Shown here piece by piece: positions 9,305 through 18,008 of a stretch of 64,000 nucleotides of DNA; the first letter of the stretch is position 1; each line of letters begins with the position of its first letter. Below the pieces are notes generated by a model. It saw nothing but the letters and a program-made list of their open reading frames with translations. It was not told where the DNA came from and did no database searches. This DNA is from Thiopseudomonas alkaliphila (lineage in GTDB: Bacteria > Pseudomonadota > Gammaproteobacteria > Pseudomonadales > Pseudomonadaceae), in assembly GCF_001267175.1 (NCBI RefSeq), contig NZ_CP012358.1, forward strand, positions 1,882,001-1,946,000, in the 5' to 3' direction. The translations under genes and the position numbers were made by a program.

Positions 9305-10132
9305 ATGTTTCAAACAGCAGCTACAGCATCGGTGCCGAGCCCGATGCCCAGACACTATATTCCCCATGGAGCAGGCCCGTGTTTTTTTATGGACTGGCAG
9401 CCAGCCGATGAGTGGGATGCATTAAAAGACTATTTAGCTAGCGTTCAGCAGCGGTTACCGCGTGAGCCAAAAGCTATCGTAGTGATTTCGGCGCATTGGT
9501 TAGAGGCAGAATTTACTGTGCTCACTCAAGCCCAACCGCAACTGTTGTTTGATTATTACGGCTTTCCAGAGTCGACCTATCAGCTTACTTACCCTGCAGC
9601 CAATGACTTACAGCTAACCGATACTATCGTGCAGCGTATTCAAGGGGCAGGGCTTAGGGTTAATACTGACGCCGAGCGTAACTATGATCATGGTGTGTTT
9701 ATTCCGTTATTACTGATGTTTCCTGAGGCTCAGATTCCGGTGGTGCAGATTTCCTTACGCCAAGATTTAGATCCAGCGGCCCATATTCAATTAGGCCAAG
9801 CTCTTGCGTCTTTAGCCGAAGAAGACGTATTTATTTTGGGCAGTGGCATGAGCTTTCACAATATGCGGGGGTACGGTGATCCTCACTATACTGCTGCGTC
9901 CCAGCAGTTTGATCAGTGGTTGACGGATACTTTGTGCCTACCGGTAGCCGAGCGTAATGCCGCTTTAGCTAATTGGCAGCAGGCGCCTGCGGCACGTCTT
10001 TGTCATCCTGTAGGTGCCGAAGAACACTTATTGCCGTTAATGGTGGTGGCGGGTGCGAGTGGGCAGCCGGCACAGAAAGCCTTTAGTCAATTACAGCTTA
10101 AAACACAAATTTCAGCCTTTGAGTTTGGCTGA
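9305..10132 (+). CDS. Class III extradiol dioxygenase, DODA/YgiD-type
   Basis: Encodes 275 residues of the LigB superfamily, related to E. coli YgiD, a 4,5-DOPA extradiol dioxygenase. Likely iron or zinc ligands are the His in RHYIPHGAGP, the His of VISAHWLEAEF and the His in NYDHGVFIPL; SFHNM and CHPVGAEEHLLPLMV are further conserved stretches. The ATG at 9305 is chosen over a GTG at 9293 because the GTGGGGTG there serves as ribosome binding site. The natural substrate in bacteria is uncertain. It leads a three-gene run with the DUF2218 gene and cytochrome b561. Confidence 0.85.
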   Translation: MFQTAATASVPSPMPRHYIPHGAGPCFFMDWQPADEWDALKDYLASVQQRLPREPKAIVVISAHWLEAEFTVLTQAQPQLLFDYYGFPESTYQLTYPAANDLQLTDTIVQRIQGAGLRVNTDAERNYDHGVFIPLLLMFPEAQIPVVQISLRQDLDPAAHIQLGQALASLAEEDVFILGSGMSFHNMRGYGDPHYTAASQQFDQWLTDTLCLPVAERNAALANWQQAPAARLCHPVGAEEHLLPLMVVAGASGQPAQKAFSQLQLKTQISAFEFG

Positions 10133-10159
10133 TTATTTTACTTATCAGAGGTGTCTTGC

Positions 10160-10447
10160 ATGCAACAGTTAATAGGGCAGGTAACAACAGAAAATCCACA
10201 GCGCTTAGCCAAGCGTTTAGCCAAACATTGGGCGCACAAATTTCCGGTGACCGAAGATGAGCAGCAGATCAGCATTGAGCTGACAGATTTTGGTCGTTGT
10301 GTGATGTGCTATCAAGCCAATGGCTTACAGTTGCAGTTAAGTGCGAGTGCGGAGCAGTTAGCTCAACTTAAGCAGGTGGTGGTTGATCATTTGTTGCGAA
10401 TGGCTAGTAAAGAAACGCTAGCCTTTAGCTGGCAAACGGCTGAATAA
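10160..10447 (+). CDS. DUF2218 domain protein
   Basis: A small protein of 95 residues resembling DUF2218: HWAHKFPVTEDE, then a beta-rich centre, ending in a helix with VVVDHLLRMASKETLAFSWQ. The family has no established function, but members often sit beside cytochrome b561 or siderophore genes and some are described near stress regulators. ATG at 10160 is taken because AGAGGTG lies 6 bases upstream. It lies 27 bases after the dioxygenase and 26 before the cytochrome gene, so is probably co-transcribed. Confidence 0.7.
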   Translation: MQQLIGQVTTENPQRLAKRLAKHWAHKFPVTEDEQQISIELTDFGRCVMCYQANGLQLQLSASAEQLAQLKQVVVDHLLRMASKETLAFSWQTAE

Positions 10448-10473
10448 GGGAAAAATCAATGGGGAGTAACACG

Positions 10474-10998
10474 ATGTGGCAGGACAGCAAGCAGCGTTAT
10501 GGCACTTTCAGCAAGCTATTGCACTGGGGGATGGCCATCTTATTTTTGCAGCAATTCTTTAAATTTGCTGGACGGATCAATGACAATCAGCACTGGCTGG
10601 GCAACACCTTTGGTCCTTGGCATGGTTCAGTAGGTAGTTTGTTATTGCTGCTGGTGATTGTGCGGCTAGTTTGGGCCTTTAGCCAGCGTCGGCAGCGGCC
10701 ATCGACAGCAGGTAGCTTAGGTCTGTTAGCCAAATTAGGACACGGTGTACTCTATGCTTGTATGCTGGCGATGCCCTTAACCGGTATCGCTTTTATGCTA
10801 GGTAATGGCTATGGGCTAACAACTTTTGGTATGCAGTGGGTGGCTAAAAGCCCTGACACTATTCCTTGGTTAGCGACGCTTGGTAATTTGCACTCGCCAT
10901 TGGCTTGGTTATTTGTGTTGTTGGTGCTTGGTCATATTGCTGCGGCTTTGGGCCATCACTGGCTATTAAAAGATAACACCTTAAAACGCATGCTTTAA
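10474..10998 (+). CDS. Cytochrome b561 family membrane protein
   Basis: Encodes 174 residues with four predicted membrane helices and the paired histidines expected for haem b ligation (KLLHWGMAI, FGPWHGSVG, KLGHGVLYACMLAMPLTG, LHSPLAWLFVLLVLGHIAAALGHH). E. coli CybB (SodM) of this family oxidises superoxide and passes electrons to ubiquinone. The ATG at 10474, with GGGGAG 7 bases upstream and the family start MWQDSKQRYG, is preferred over an ATG five codons earlier. Last gene of the dioxygenase run; a hairpin terminator follows. Confidence 0.88.
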   Translation: MWQDSKQRYGTFSKLLHWGMAILFLQQFFKFAGRINDNQHWLGNTFGPWHGSVGSLLLLLVIVRLVWAFSQRRQRPSTAGSLGLLAKLGHGVLYACMLAMPLTGIAFMLGNGYGLTTFGMQWVAKSPDTIPWLATLGNLHSPLAWLFVLLVLGHIAAALGHHWLLKDNTLKRML

Positions 10999-11034
10999 TT
11001 CACTTGTCCGTGTCCTAAAATGACGGACAAGTGA
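10999..11034. repeat. 13-bp inverted repeat after cytochrome b561
   Basis: TTCACTTGTCCGT and ACGGACAAGTGAA are perfect 13-base arms separated by about 10 bases. There is no T-run, so this is a stable RNA hairpin rather than a classical terminator; it may protect the 3' end of either convergent transcript. Confidence 0.7.
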
Positions 11035-11040
11035 AGTGTA

Positions 11041-11075
11041 AAATCTGCTTAGCTGGTGCTAGGCAGATTTTTTTG
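11041..11075 (+). terminator. Terminator overlapping the end of the FUSC gene
   Basis: AAATCTGC-TTAGC pairs with GCTA-GGCAGATTT over a TGGT loop and runs into seven T residues on the + strand. It would end the dioxygenase-b561 transcript and overlaps the last codons of the convergent FUSC gene. Confidence 0.75.
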
Positions 11076-13251
11076 TTTTCAGTAGTGGTTTACTAATGCT
11101 GGCAGCGAGGCTGCGCAAGGAGGCCAGCTGCTGGCTGATCAGCAAGAGCTGAGTTTGTAATAGCCGCAGGGTGTCGTCCTCTTCGCTGTCGAGATGGCGT
11201 AAGCGTACAGTTTGTTGCTGTTCGGTTTCATTGATCAGCTCGATGGTTTGCCGTTGTTTCAGTTGTTCTGCTAAGGCCTCTAAACTGTTAACCAGTAACT
11301 GCGCCTCAGCGGATAAATTGCTATAGGTCGGGGCATCTGCCAGTAGTTGACGATGGGCACCTAGCGCCGAAATATAGCCTAGCAAGGTGTGCGACAGCAG
11401 TAAAAAGCGAAAACCAACATCGGTTTCTTTACGAAAATGTCCCGGTTCTTTGAGCATATTGGCTAAGGTAACAGAGAGCGCAGCATCGGCATTATGGGCA
11501 TCGCGGCGTGCTACCCGATAACTCATATCGTTGGTTTTACCGGTTTGATACTCCTGCATAATTTGCTGTAGGTAATGGCTATTAGCGGTTAGGGTGTTAG
11601 CCACTACCAGGTTTAAGCGCCGGCCTTGCCAGTCAGGAAGAATTAATAACACTGCTAAACCTGCAATCGCCGCACCAATTAAGGTATCGGTTAAGCGCGG
11701 TAAAAACAGATGATAACCGTCACCAATTTGGTTAAAACAAAACAGCACCATCAAGGTAATAAAGGCGGTCGACAACATATAGTGGGTGGTGCGGGTGGCA
11801 AAAAAAGCCACCCCAGCGGCCACCGCAAATAGCGCTTGTACCCATAAATAAGGAAACAGGGTAAACAACACCCAGCTGGCACCCAAGCCGGCAATAGTGC
11901 CAATAATCCGCTCTACTAATTTAACTCGAGTAGCACCATAGTTCGGCCGGCAGACAAATAGCGCAGTCAGTAAAATCCAAAAGCCTTGATGGGGATGCAG
12001 CCATTGCATCACACTAAAACTCACTGCTACTACTAAGGATAAACGCAGCGCATGGCGAAACAGTAAAGAGTTAGGTGTAAGTTGCTGTACGATCCGCTCC
12101 CAAGCCTCACGTAAGGTTTTAGGATCACGGTCTAATATCATAGTGTCTTGGCTCAGCGCCAGTGCATCAGGATTAGCGGCATCACTTAGTAAACTATCGA
12201 GGGTACTGAGGTTGTTAGCCAGCGCGCGCAATGAGCGCAGTAAATCTCGCCATTCGGAATTGTTTTGTTGGCGTAAATATAAAATTGCTGCTTGTAAATC
12301 CTCTAACGCTGCGGTGTGCCCCGCACCGTAATCGAACGGCTGCTTAAACTGAATCGCCTTGGCCAGCGCCTTGCAGGCATCACCTTGCTGGCGCAATAAA
12401 CGTAAACAGCGAAACAGCACATCGCTGTGGAAGAAAGCTTCAGCTAGTTCTTGGTAAGGGTAATGCGAAGAGCTGGCGCGCTCGTGAATATCTTGGGCTA
12501 AAAAATATAACTTCAGGTAGCGACTAACTTTAGGGCTCGGGCGACCGCCACCTACACGGTGTAGGATGATATTTTTGGTGTCATTGAGGGCCGCTACTAC
12601 TCGGCTATTTTGCTGGGCTAAGGCTAAACGATGACTCTCCACATCCATATTACGTAGCGGTTCAAATAGGGTGGACTTAATTTTTAAGTACTCACATTGA
12701 CGACGAAATAATCGCGCTAAGCTTTGCTGCAGAGGCTGTTGGGCAAACAGTCCATGCCAAATGACCGAGATCACCCCATAAATAGCCGCCCCGCTAAGCA
12801 ATACTAAAGAATCATCAAATAAGATAATGGGCTGATCACCTTTTTGTTCTAAACCGATCATGGTGTAAATCGACAGTACTAAGGTGGCAAAGGCAATGGT
12901 GCCGTAGCGCTCACTCACTGCACCAAACATAATCAAGGCAAAGGTTGCCACACTGAGGCTAATACCAAACAGCAAAGGGTGAGGGTAGAGCAGCTCGACC
13001 GCGGTGGCAGTGATTAAAAAGCAGCCTAAGGTAACTAACAACGTGACTAGACGACCTTGCCAAGTGTCATCTGATTCAGCCAGTGCACTGGCAATCACTC
13101 CTAAGAACAGAGGAATTAGCTGCTGCATATTATGCTGCGACCAGCTCCAAGCCATGCAAATAGTCAGCGCGATAAAAAAGCGCACACTGGGGCCAAACTT
13201 ATCAATCGCCCACACTCGGCGTAAGGGTAAGCGTAGGGTGAACACAGCCAT
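11059..13251 (-). CDS. FUSC/YccS-like inner membrane transporter
   Basis: Encodes 730 residues. Two blocks of about six hydrophobic helices (residues 25-165 and 395-535) each precede a soluble helical region, the layout of the fusaric-acid-resistance/YccS-YhfK family. The second block contains the family-typical RHALRLSLVVAVSF and FWILLTALFVCRPNYGATRVKLVERIIGTIAG stretches. Such proteins are thought to export aromatic acids or similar compounds, but the substrate here is unknown and no membrane-fusion partner is adjacent. It is transcribed alone toward cytochrome b561. Confidence 0.85.
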   Translation of the reverse strand: MAVFTLRLPLRRVWAIDKFGPSVRFFIALTICMAWSWSQHNMQQLIPLFLGVIASALAESDDTWQGRLVTLLVTLGCFLITATAVELLYPHPLLFGISLSVATFALIMFGAVSERYGTIAFATLVLSIYTMIGLEQKGDQPIILFDDSLVLLSGAAIYGVISVIWHGLFAQQPLQQSLARLFRRQCEYLKIKSTLFEPLRNMDVESHRLALAQQNSRVVAALNDTKNIILHRVGGGRPSPKVSRYLKLYFLAQDIHERASSSHYPYQELAEAFFHSDVLFRCLRLLRQQGDACKALAKAIQFKQPFDYGAGHTAALEDLQAAILYLRQQNNSEWRDLLRSLRALANNLSTLDSLLSDAANPDALALSQDTMILDRDPKTLREAWERIVQQLTPNSLLFRHALRLSLVVAVSFSVMQWLHPHQGFWILLTALFVCRPNYGATRVKLVERIIGTIAGLGASWVLFTLFPYLWVQALFAVAAGVAFFATRTTHYMLSTAFITLMVLFCFNQIGDGYHLFLPRLTDTLIGAAIAGLAVLLILPDWQGRRLNLVVANTLTANSHYLQQIMQEYQTGKTNDMSYRVARRDAHNADAALSVTLANMLKEPGHFRKETDVGFRFLLLSHTLLGYISALGAHRQLLADAPTYSNLSAEAQLLVNSLEALAEQLKQRQTIELINETEQQQTVRLRHLDSEEDDTLRLLQTQLLLISQQLASLRSLAASISKPLLKTKKSA

Positions 13252-13356
13252 AATGATTTTCTCCTAAAACTCTCGCGCTGAATTGCGAGCTTAATCAGTG
13301 CTCAAGTTACTACAACTGGGTGACAATTGGGTGAGAAACAACAGGGCGTTGGTAAA

Positions 13357-13374
13357 ATGTTCCACGTGGAACAT
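13357..13374. promoter_or_regulatory. parS centromere site (ParB binding)
   Basis: ATGTTCCACGTGGAACAT is a perfect 18-bp palindrome in the gap between the divergent FUSC and ycaO genes. Its core GTTCCACGTGGAAC is identical to the core of the Pseudomonas chromosomal parS sequence, which nucleates ParB spreading and SMC loading near the replication origin. It is the only such site I could find in the window. It implies this segment is in the origin domain of the chromosome. Confidence 0.9.
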
Positions 13375-13473
13375 TGTGTGCCACGAGGAATAAAACACGC
13401 CTAAGATAAAGCAAAAACACTGGTTAAAAGCCCGTATACTTTGGCGTAATTTTACTTTACCAAGAGTGCAGCA

Positions 13474-15237
13474 ATGTTGACTGAACAAACCTTTATTGCC
13501 GGCAAAGACGCGGCTTTAGAAACTACCATTGAGCGTTTTCAGCAGCAGCTGCAAAACATAGGCTTTAATATCGAGCAGGCTTCATGGCTTAACCCGGTGC
13601 CCAATGTCTGGTCGGTGCATATTCATGACCGTGATTGCCCGCAGTGCTTTACTAACGGTAAAGGCACCACTAAAAAAGCGGCATTGGCTTCGGCTTTAGG
13701 TGAGTTTCTTGAGCGCTTATCTTGCAACTATTTTTTTGCCGATTTTTATTTGGGTGAGCAAATCGCCAACAGTGAGTTTGTGCATTATCCCAATGAGCGT
13801 TGGTTTGAATTAACCGATAACCAACAATTACCCGCAGGGCTGCTGGATCAGCGTTTATTAGATTTTTATCAAGCCGAGCAGCCGTTACAAGCCAATGCTT
13901 TGATTGATTTACAGTCTGATAACTTTGAGCGCGGCATTTGTGCGCTGCCCTTTGTGCGTCAGGCCGATCAGCAAAAAGTATATATTCCGATGAATATTAT
14001 CGGCAACTTGTATGTATCTAATGGTATGTCGGCGGGTAATAGTCGTGATGAGGCGCGGGTGCAAGCGCTATCGGAGATTTTGGAGCGCTATGTAAAAAAC
14101 CGAGTATTAATTGATGCCATTAGCCTGCCAGAAATTCCAGCCGCAGTGTTAGCGCGCTATCCGCTAGTAGTAGAGGCGATGCAAGCGATTGAGGCGCAGG
14201 GTTTTCCGCTGTATGCCTTTGATGCTTCGCTAGGTGGCGAGTTTCCGGTTATTAGTGTGGTGTTATTTAACCCAAGCAACGGCACTTGTTTTGCCTCCTT
14301 TGGCGCACACCCTGATTTTTCCGTAGCCTTAGAGCGCACCGTAACCGAGTTATTGCAAGGCCGTAGCCTAAAGCAGCTGGATGTGTTTTTACCACCGACC
14401 TTTGATAACGACCAAGTAGCCGATTACACCAACCTAGAAACTCACTTTACCGATTCAAGTGGTTTAGTTTCTTGGGATTTATTTAGTCAGCAGGCTGATT
14501 ATGAGTTTGTCGACTGGAGCTTTAAAGGCAGTAGTACTGCTGAAGAGTTTGCCAACTTATTAGCAATTGTGCAGCAGCAAGGAACTGATGCTTATATTGC
14601 CGATTATCAGCACCTAGGGATTGACGCTTGCCGCATTATTGTGCCGGGACTGTCTGAAATTTATGAAGTGGAAGACTTAGAGTTAGCCAATAACAACATG
14701 GGGCAAGACTTACGTGAACTGGTGCTGAATCTTGCAGACAGTGATTGGCAAGAAGAAGAGTATTTAGAGTTAATTGATGCCTTAACCGAAGAGGGTTTTG
14801 ATGACTTTATGCCAATTGCCGAGCTAATCGGTGTAGTGCCTACCGCAGGCTCGGTACTGGCTGGGCTGCGTATTGGCGAATTAAAAGCAATGTTGGCGCT
14901 GGCTGGTGGTGACTTTGCAGCCGCCATGGAATGGACCGAGTGGACACTGGCCTTTAATAGCAGCGTGTTTTCAGCAGAGCGGCAAAACTATTACCGTTGC
15001 CTACATGCATTCCTTAGTTTTGAGTTAGACGGCACCGAGCGCGAATTTGCGGACTACTTGCCTGCATTTAATCGTATGTACGGCGCCGCGGTCGTTCAGC
15101 AAGTACAACAGGTAGTAAACGGCGAGTTGCGTTTTGCTGGCTTAGAAACAGTAGACAACAACTTAACCCAGCTTCCTGCCCACCAACGTTTACTCGAGGC
15201 TTATCAAAAGTTGCAGCGAGCAAAAAGATCAGCATAA
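13474..15237 (+). CDS. ycaO: YcaO-domain protein (ribosomal S12 methylthiotransferase accessory factor type)
   Basis: Encodes 587 residues, nearly the length of E. coli YcaO (586). The N-terminal two thirds is the ATP-binding YcaO fold, with conserved SAGNSRDEARVQALSEILERYVKNR (about residues 187-211) holding the Glu residues that bind Mg-ATP; the C-terminal part is a TPR-like region. E. coli YcaO helps RimO beta-methylthiolate ribosomal protein S12. No precursor peptide or azole-forming partner lies nearby, so a peptide natural-product role is unlikely. Single gene downstream of the parS site. Confidence 0.9.
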   Translation: MLTEQTFIAGKDAALETTIERFQQQLQNIGFNIEQASWLNPVPNVWSVHIHDRDCPQCFTNGKGTTKKAALASALGEFLERLSCNYFFADFYLGEQIANSEFVHYPNERWFELTDNQQLPAGLLDQRLLDFYQAEQPLQANALIDLQSDNFERGICALPFVRQADQQKVYIPMNIIGNLYVSNGMSAGNSRDEARVQALSEILERYVKNRVLIDAISLPEIPAAVLARYPLVVEAMQAIEAQGFPLYAFDASLGGEFPVISVVLFNPSNGTCFASFGAHPDFSVALERTVTELLQGRSLKQLDVFLPPTFDNDQVADYTNLETHFTDSSGLVSWDLFSQQADYEFVDWSFKGSSTAEEFANLLAIVQQQGTDAYIADYQHLGIDACRIIVPGLSEIYEVEDLELANNNMGQDLRELVLNLADSDWQEEEYLELIDALTEEGFDDFMPIAELIGVVPTAGSVLAGLRIGELKAMLALAGGDFAAAMEWTEWTLAFNSSVFSAERQNYYRCLHAFLSFELDGTEREFADYLPAFNRMYGAAVVQQVQQVVNGELRFAGLETVDNNLTQLPAHQRLLEAYQKLQRAKRSA

Positions 15238-15319
15238 AAGAGAATTGGGTACCTTATCTAAGGTGCCCAGCGTTTGTTTCGGGCTCTGCTGTGTTCAACT
15301 GAGTTTACTGGCGGCTGAA

Positions 15320-16099
15320 TTAAGTTTGAATGTCAAAAAACGCCTTAGGCGTAGCTGAAAAAAGTTGTTTAAACGCAGCAATAAATGCCGATACCGATTC
15401 GTAACCGCAGCTAAAGGCTACTTCAGTAACCGGTTGTTGCTGTTCGAGTAGGGAAAGTGCGCTGAGCAATCTTAGGCGTTGACGCCATTCACGAAAGGTC
15501 AGTCCTGTTTCCTTAATAAATAAGCGACTTAAGGTTTTGCTCGAAACAGTCAGTTGCTCAGCCCACTGCTCCAGCGTGGTGGGGTTTTCTGGGTGCTGGC
15601 TTAATTGCTCGGTAATGCGTTTTAGCCGCGAGTCTTCAGGTAGCGGCAGCATTAAATCGTGCTTGGGAGCAGCGGCTAGTTGATCCAGTAATACGCTGGC
15701 TAAACGCCCAGCAGCAGAGTCTTCATCGTACTCAATCGGCAGCTGGCTAAAGGCACGGATTAACTCCCTGAGTAATAAATTGACTTCCAGCACCCTGCAG
15801 TCAGTACTGCCCCAGGGGGCTGCTGCCGAATCAATATATAAGCTGCGCACCACAGTTTGCGGTTGGCTAGTCACCCGGTGTTCGATGCCTTGGGGAATCC
15901 AAATACCCCGTTGTGGCGGCGCTATGTAACGGCCGCTTGCGGTTTTTACCTCCAGCACCCCTTGTAACGCATAGGAAAACTGCACCCACGGGTGGCTATG
16001 CCAAAAATCCAAGACATGATTGGGCAGTGATTCAGCTTGTCCGTAAATAGGTCGTGGTAGCTGTGTTAATTGATTGAGATCCAGTAAGGCAGGGCTCAT
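15320..16099 (-). CDS. AraC-family regulator with cupin N-terminus
   Basis: Encodes 259 residues. Residues 25-100 form a cupin-like sensing domain (HSHPWVQFSYALQGVLEV, IWIPQGIEHRV), and residues about 155-255 hold two helix-turn-helix motifs of AraC type (WAEQLTVSSKTLSRLFIKETGLTFREW and EVAFSCGYESVSAFIAAFKQLFSATP). It is divergent from the BASS-type transporter gene across 110 bases, and this pair is common in proteobacteria, so it likely controls the transporter. Confidence 0.88.
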   Translation of the reverse strand: MSPALLDLNQLTQLPRPIYGQAESLPNHVLDFWHSHPWVQFSYALQGVLEVKTASGRYIAPPQRGIWIPQGIEHRVTSQPQTVVRSLYIDSAAAPWGSTDCRVLEVNLLLRELIRAFSQLPIEYDEDSAAGRLASVLLDQLAAAPKHDLMLPLPEDSRLKRITEQLSQHPENPTTLEQWAEQLTVSSKTLSRLFIKETGLTFREWRQRLRLLSALSLLEQQQPVTEVAFSCGYESVSAFIAAFKQLFSATPKAFFDIQT

Positions 16100-16209
16100 T
16101 TTTATGTCCGTTTAGCATTACTCTTAGACTGTTTGTCGTTAGCAGGAAGGTTAGCAACTGCGTATGCTGTGCCGCAATCTTTATTCAGTTGTTGTAAGGA
16201 AAGTTAGCC

Positions 16210-17190
16210 ATGTTGGCCAAGTTACGTATTTTATTTGATAACTTTACTCTGATTTTAATCGCTGTCATTGTTACGGCTTCGCTGTTGCCGGCCCATGGTC
16301 AAGGCGCGTTGGTGTTTGAGTGGATCACAGCCTTTGCCATTGCACTGTTGTTCTTTTTACATGGCTCTAAATTATCGCGCAGTGCGATTATTGCCGGTGC
16401 TATGCATTGGCGACTGCACTTGTTGGTGTTTGCCTGCACCTTTATTTTATTTCCTATTTTAATGCTTGGTTTGCAGCCGGTGCTGCGTCCGCTACTGGGT
16501 GATGAGTTATGGGTGGGGATGCTGTATTTATCGGCTTTGCCAGGCACCGTGCAATCGGCGATTGCTTTTACGTCCATGGCGCGGGGCAATATACCGGCCG
16601 CGGTGTGTAATGCTTCGGCGTCGAGCTTGGTGGGGATTTTAGTCACCCCGCTGTTGGTCAAAATCTTGTTAGATGCCGATGCGGGAACCACTGGAATGTT
16701 AGAGGCGGTGCTAAAAATCAGTGTGCAATTATTACTGCCGTTTATTGCCGGGCACCTTATGCGTCGTTGGATTGGCGACTGGATTGATCGCAACCGTAAC
16801 TGGTTAAAAAATGTCGATCAAGGCTCTATTTTATTAGTGGTCTACACCGCCTTTAGTGCGGCAGTGGTTGGTGGCTTATGGAGCGCTGTGCCGCCGTTAT
16901 CGCTGTTGTTACTCACGGTGGTTTGTAGCGTAATTTTAGCCATAGTGCTATGGATGACCACCACGCTGGCGCGCCGGTTACACTTTAATAAAGAAGATGA
17001 AATCACCATTGTGTTTTGTGGCTCGAAAAAAAGTATGGCCACCGGTGTTCCTATGGCCCAGGTGTTATTTGCCGGTGGTGCAGTAGGTCCTGCGATCTTG
17101 CCGCTGATGATTTTCCACCAAATCCAATTGATGGTGTGTGCCGTGATGGCACAGCATTACGCTAAGCGTGAAAATCTACCCGAAGATTGA
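16210..17190 (+). CDS. Bile acid:sodium symporter (BASS/YfeH-type) family transporter
   Basis: Encodes 326 residues with about ten membrane helices and the family core motifs TVQSAIAFTSMARGNIPAAVCNASASSLVGI (the broken-helix region) and FCGSKKSMATGVPMAQVLF. This matches the SBF-like YfeH branch of the BASS superfamily, whose bacterial substrates are poorly known (organic anions or, in other branches, pantoate or arsenite). Control by the divergent AraC gene is likely. A strong terminator follows. Confidence 0.88.
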   Translation: MLAKLRILFDNFTLILIAVIVTASLLPAHGQGALVFEWITAFAIALLFFLHGSKLSRSAIIAGAMHWRLHLLVFACTFILFPILMLGLQPVLRPLLGDELWVGMLYLSALPGTVQSAIAFTSMARGNIPAAVCNASASSLVGILVTPLLVKILLDADAGTTGMLEAVLKISVQLLLPFIAGHLMRRWIGDWIDRNRNWLKNVDQGSILLVVYTAFSAAVVGGLWSAVPPLSLLLLTVVCSVILAIVLWMTTTLARRLHFNKEDEITIVFCGSKKSMATGVPMAQVLFAGGAVGPAILPLMIFHQIQLMVCAVMAQHYAKRENLPED

Positions 17191-17217
17191 TCCGTCTTAA
17201 GCTTTACAGTAACACCC

Positions 17218-17248
17218 AAGCGAGCCTGCATCAGCGGCTCGCTTTTTA
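17218..17248 (+). terminator. Terminator after the BASS transporter
   Basis: AAGCGAGCC pairs with GGCTCGCTT over a 9-base loop and leads into TTTT. Confidence 0.88.
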
Positions 17249-17294
17249 CGTTACACTCAAGCGTAAATGAACTGAATAATGGAGTAAGCGCTAA

Positions 17295-17543
17295 ATGATT
17301 GCGGTGCATTACTTTGCGCGGTATCGCGAACAGCTTGGCTTAAGCCAAGAAACCATTGAATGGCAGCCAGAACTTTCTACCTTAGCGGCGTTGCGTGATT
17401 ACTTGCTCACCCGTGGCGAAGCGTGGCAAGTGCTAGCAGACACTGGGCTAATGTGCGCCCGCAACCAAGAACTGTGTGATTTAAACGAGCCATTACGCGC
17501 TGGCGATGAGGTGGCATTTTTCCCCACGGTAACCGGAGGCTAA
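17295..17543 (+). CDS. moaD: Molybdopterin synthase small subunit MoaD
   Basis: Encodes 82 residues with a ubiquitin-like fold and the C-terminal Gly-Gly (TVTGG) that is thiocarboxylated to carry sulfur to cyclic pyranopterin monophosphate. It is immediately followed by moaE, whose ATG begins on the next base, so the two subunits of the synthase are co-translated. moaA, moaB and moaC are not in this cluster. Confidence 0.93.
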   Translation: MIAVHYFARYREQLGLSQETIEWQPELSTLAALRDYLLTRGEAWQVLADTGLMCARNQELCDLNEPLRAGDEVAFFPTVTGG

Positions 17544-18008
17544 ATGCAAATTTCTGTACAAACCGATGCCTTTGATGCGGGGCAGTTACTGAATCAAATG
17601 CAGGCTAAACAGCTAGGCATAGGCGCAGTAGCGAGTTTTGTGGGCTATGTGCGTGACTACAATCAGGACGCTGCCGTGAGCGAGTTATTGCTTGAGCACT
17701 ACCCAGGCATGACGGAAAAAGCGCTAGAGAAAATCGTTGAACAAGCCGAACAACGTTGGCCGCTGCTGCGAGTTAAGGTGGTGCATCGCGTGGGTTTGTT
17801 AGGATTAGGCGAGCCGATTGTTTTTGTTGCGGTAGCTAGCGCACATCGACAGGCTGCATTTGCAGCCTGCGAGTTTATTATGGATTACTTAAAAACCCGC
17901 GCACCCTTTTGGAAAAAAGAGCATACCGAGCAGGGCGCACGTTGGGTGGATGGGCGCGATTCGGATCAACAAGCTGCCGCGCGCTGGACGGAGAAATCAT
18001 CATGTTAG
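17544..18008 (+). CDS. moaE: Molybdopterin synthase large subunit MoaE
   Basis: Encodes 154 residues. MoaE holds the active site that receives two sulfur atoms from MoaD to convert precursor Z into molybdopterin. The conserved GAVASFVGYVRDYN start, LLEHYPGMTEKAL and VVHRVGLLGLGEPIVFVAVAS are visible, and the C-terminal KTRAPFWKKEH has the catalytic lysine. Its stop overlaps the moeA start by 7 bases. Confidence 0.95.
   Translation: MQISVQTDAFDAGQLLNQMQAKQLGIGAVASFVGYVRDYNQDAAVSELLLEHYPGMTEKALEKIVEQAEQRWPLLRVKVVHRVGLLGLGEPIVFVAVASAHRQAAFAACEFIMDYLKTRAPFWKKEHTEQGARWVDGRDSDQQAAARWTEKSSC

Noticed and set aside
13474..15237. ycaO as part of a thiazole/oxazole-modified peptide (RiPP) cluster
   Set aside because: The protein has full E. 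coli YcaO length and layout, and no precursor peptide, dehydrogenase or E1-like partner is nearby.
15246..15268. GGGTACCTT/AAGGTGCCC hairpin after ycaO as a terminator
   Set aside because: The stem has a mismatch and the following T-run is broken (GTTTGTTTC), so I left it out of the feature list.
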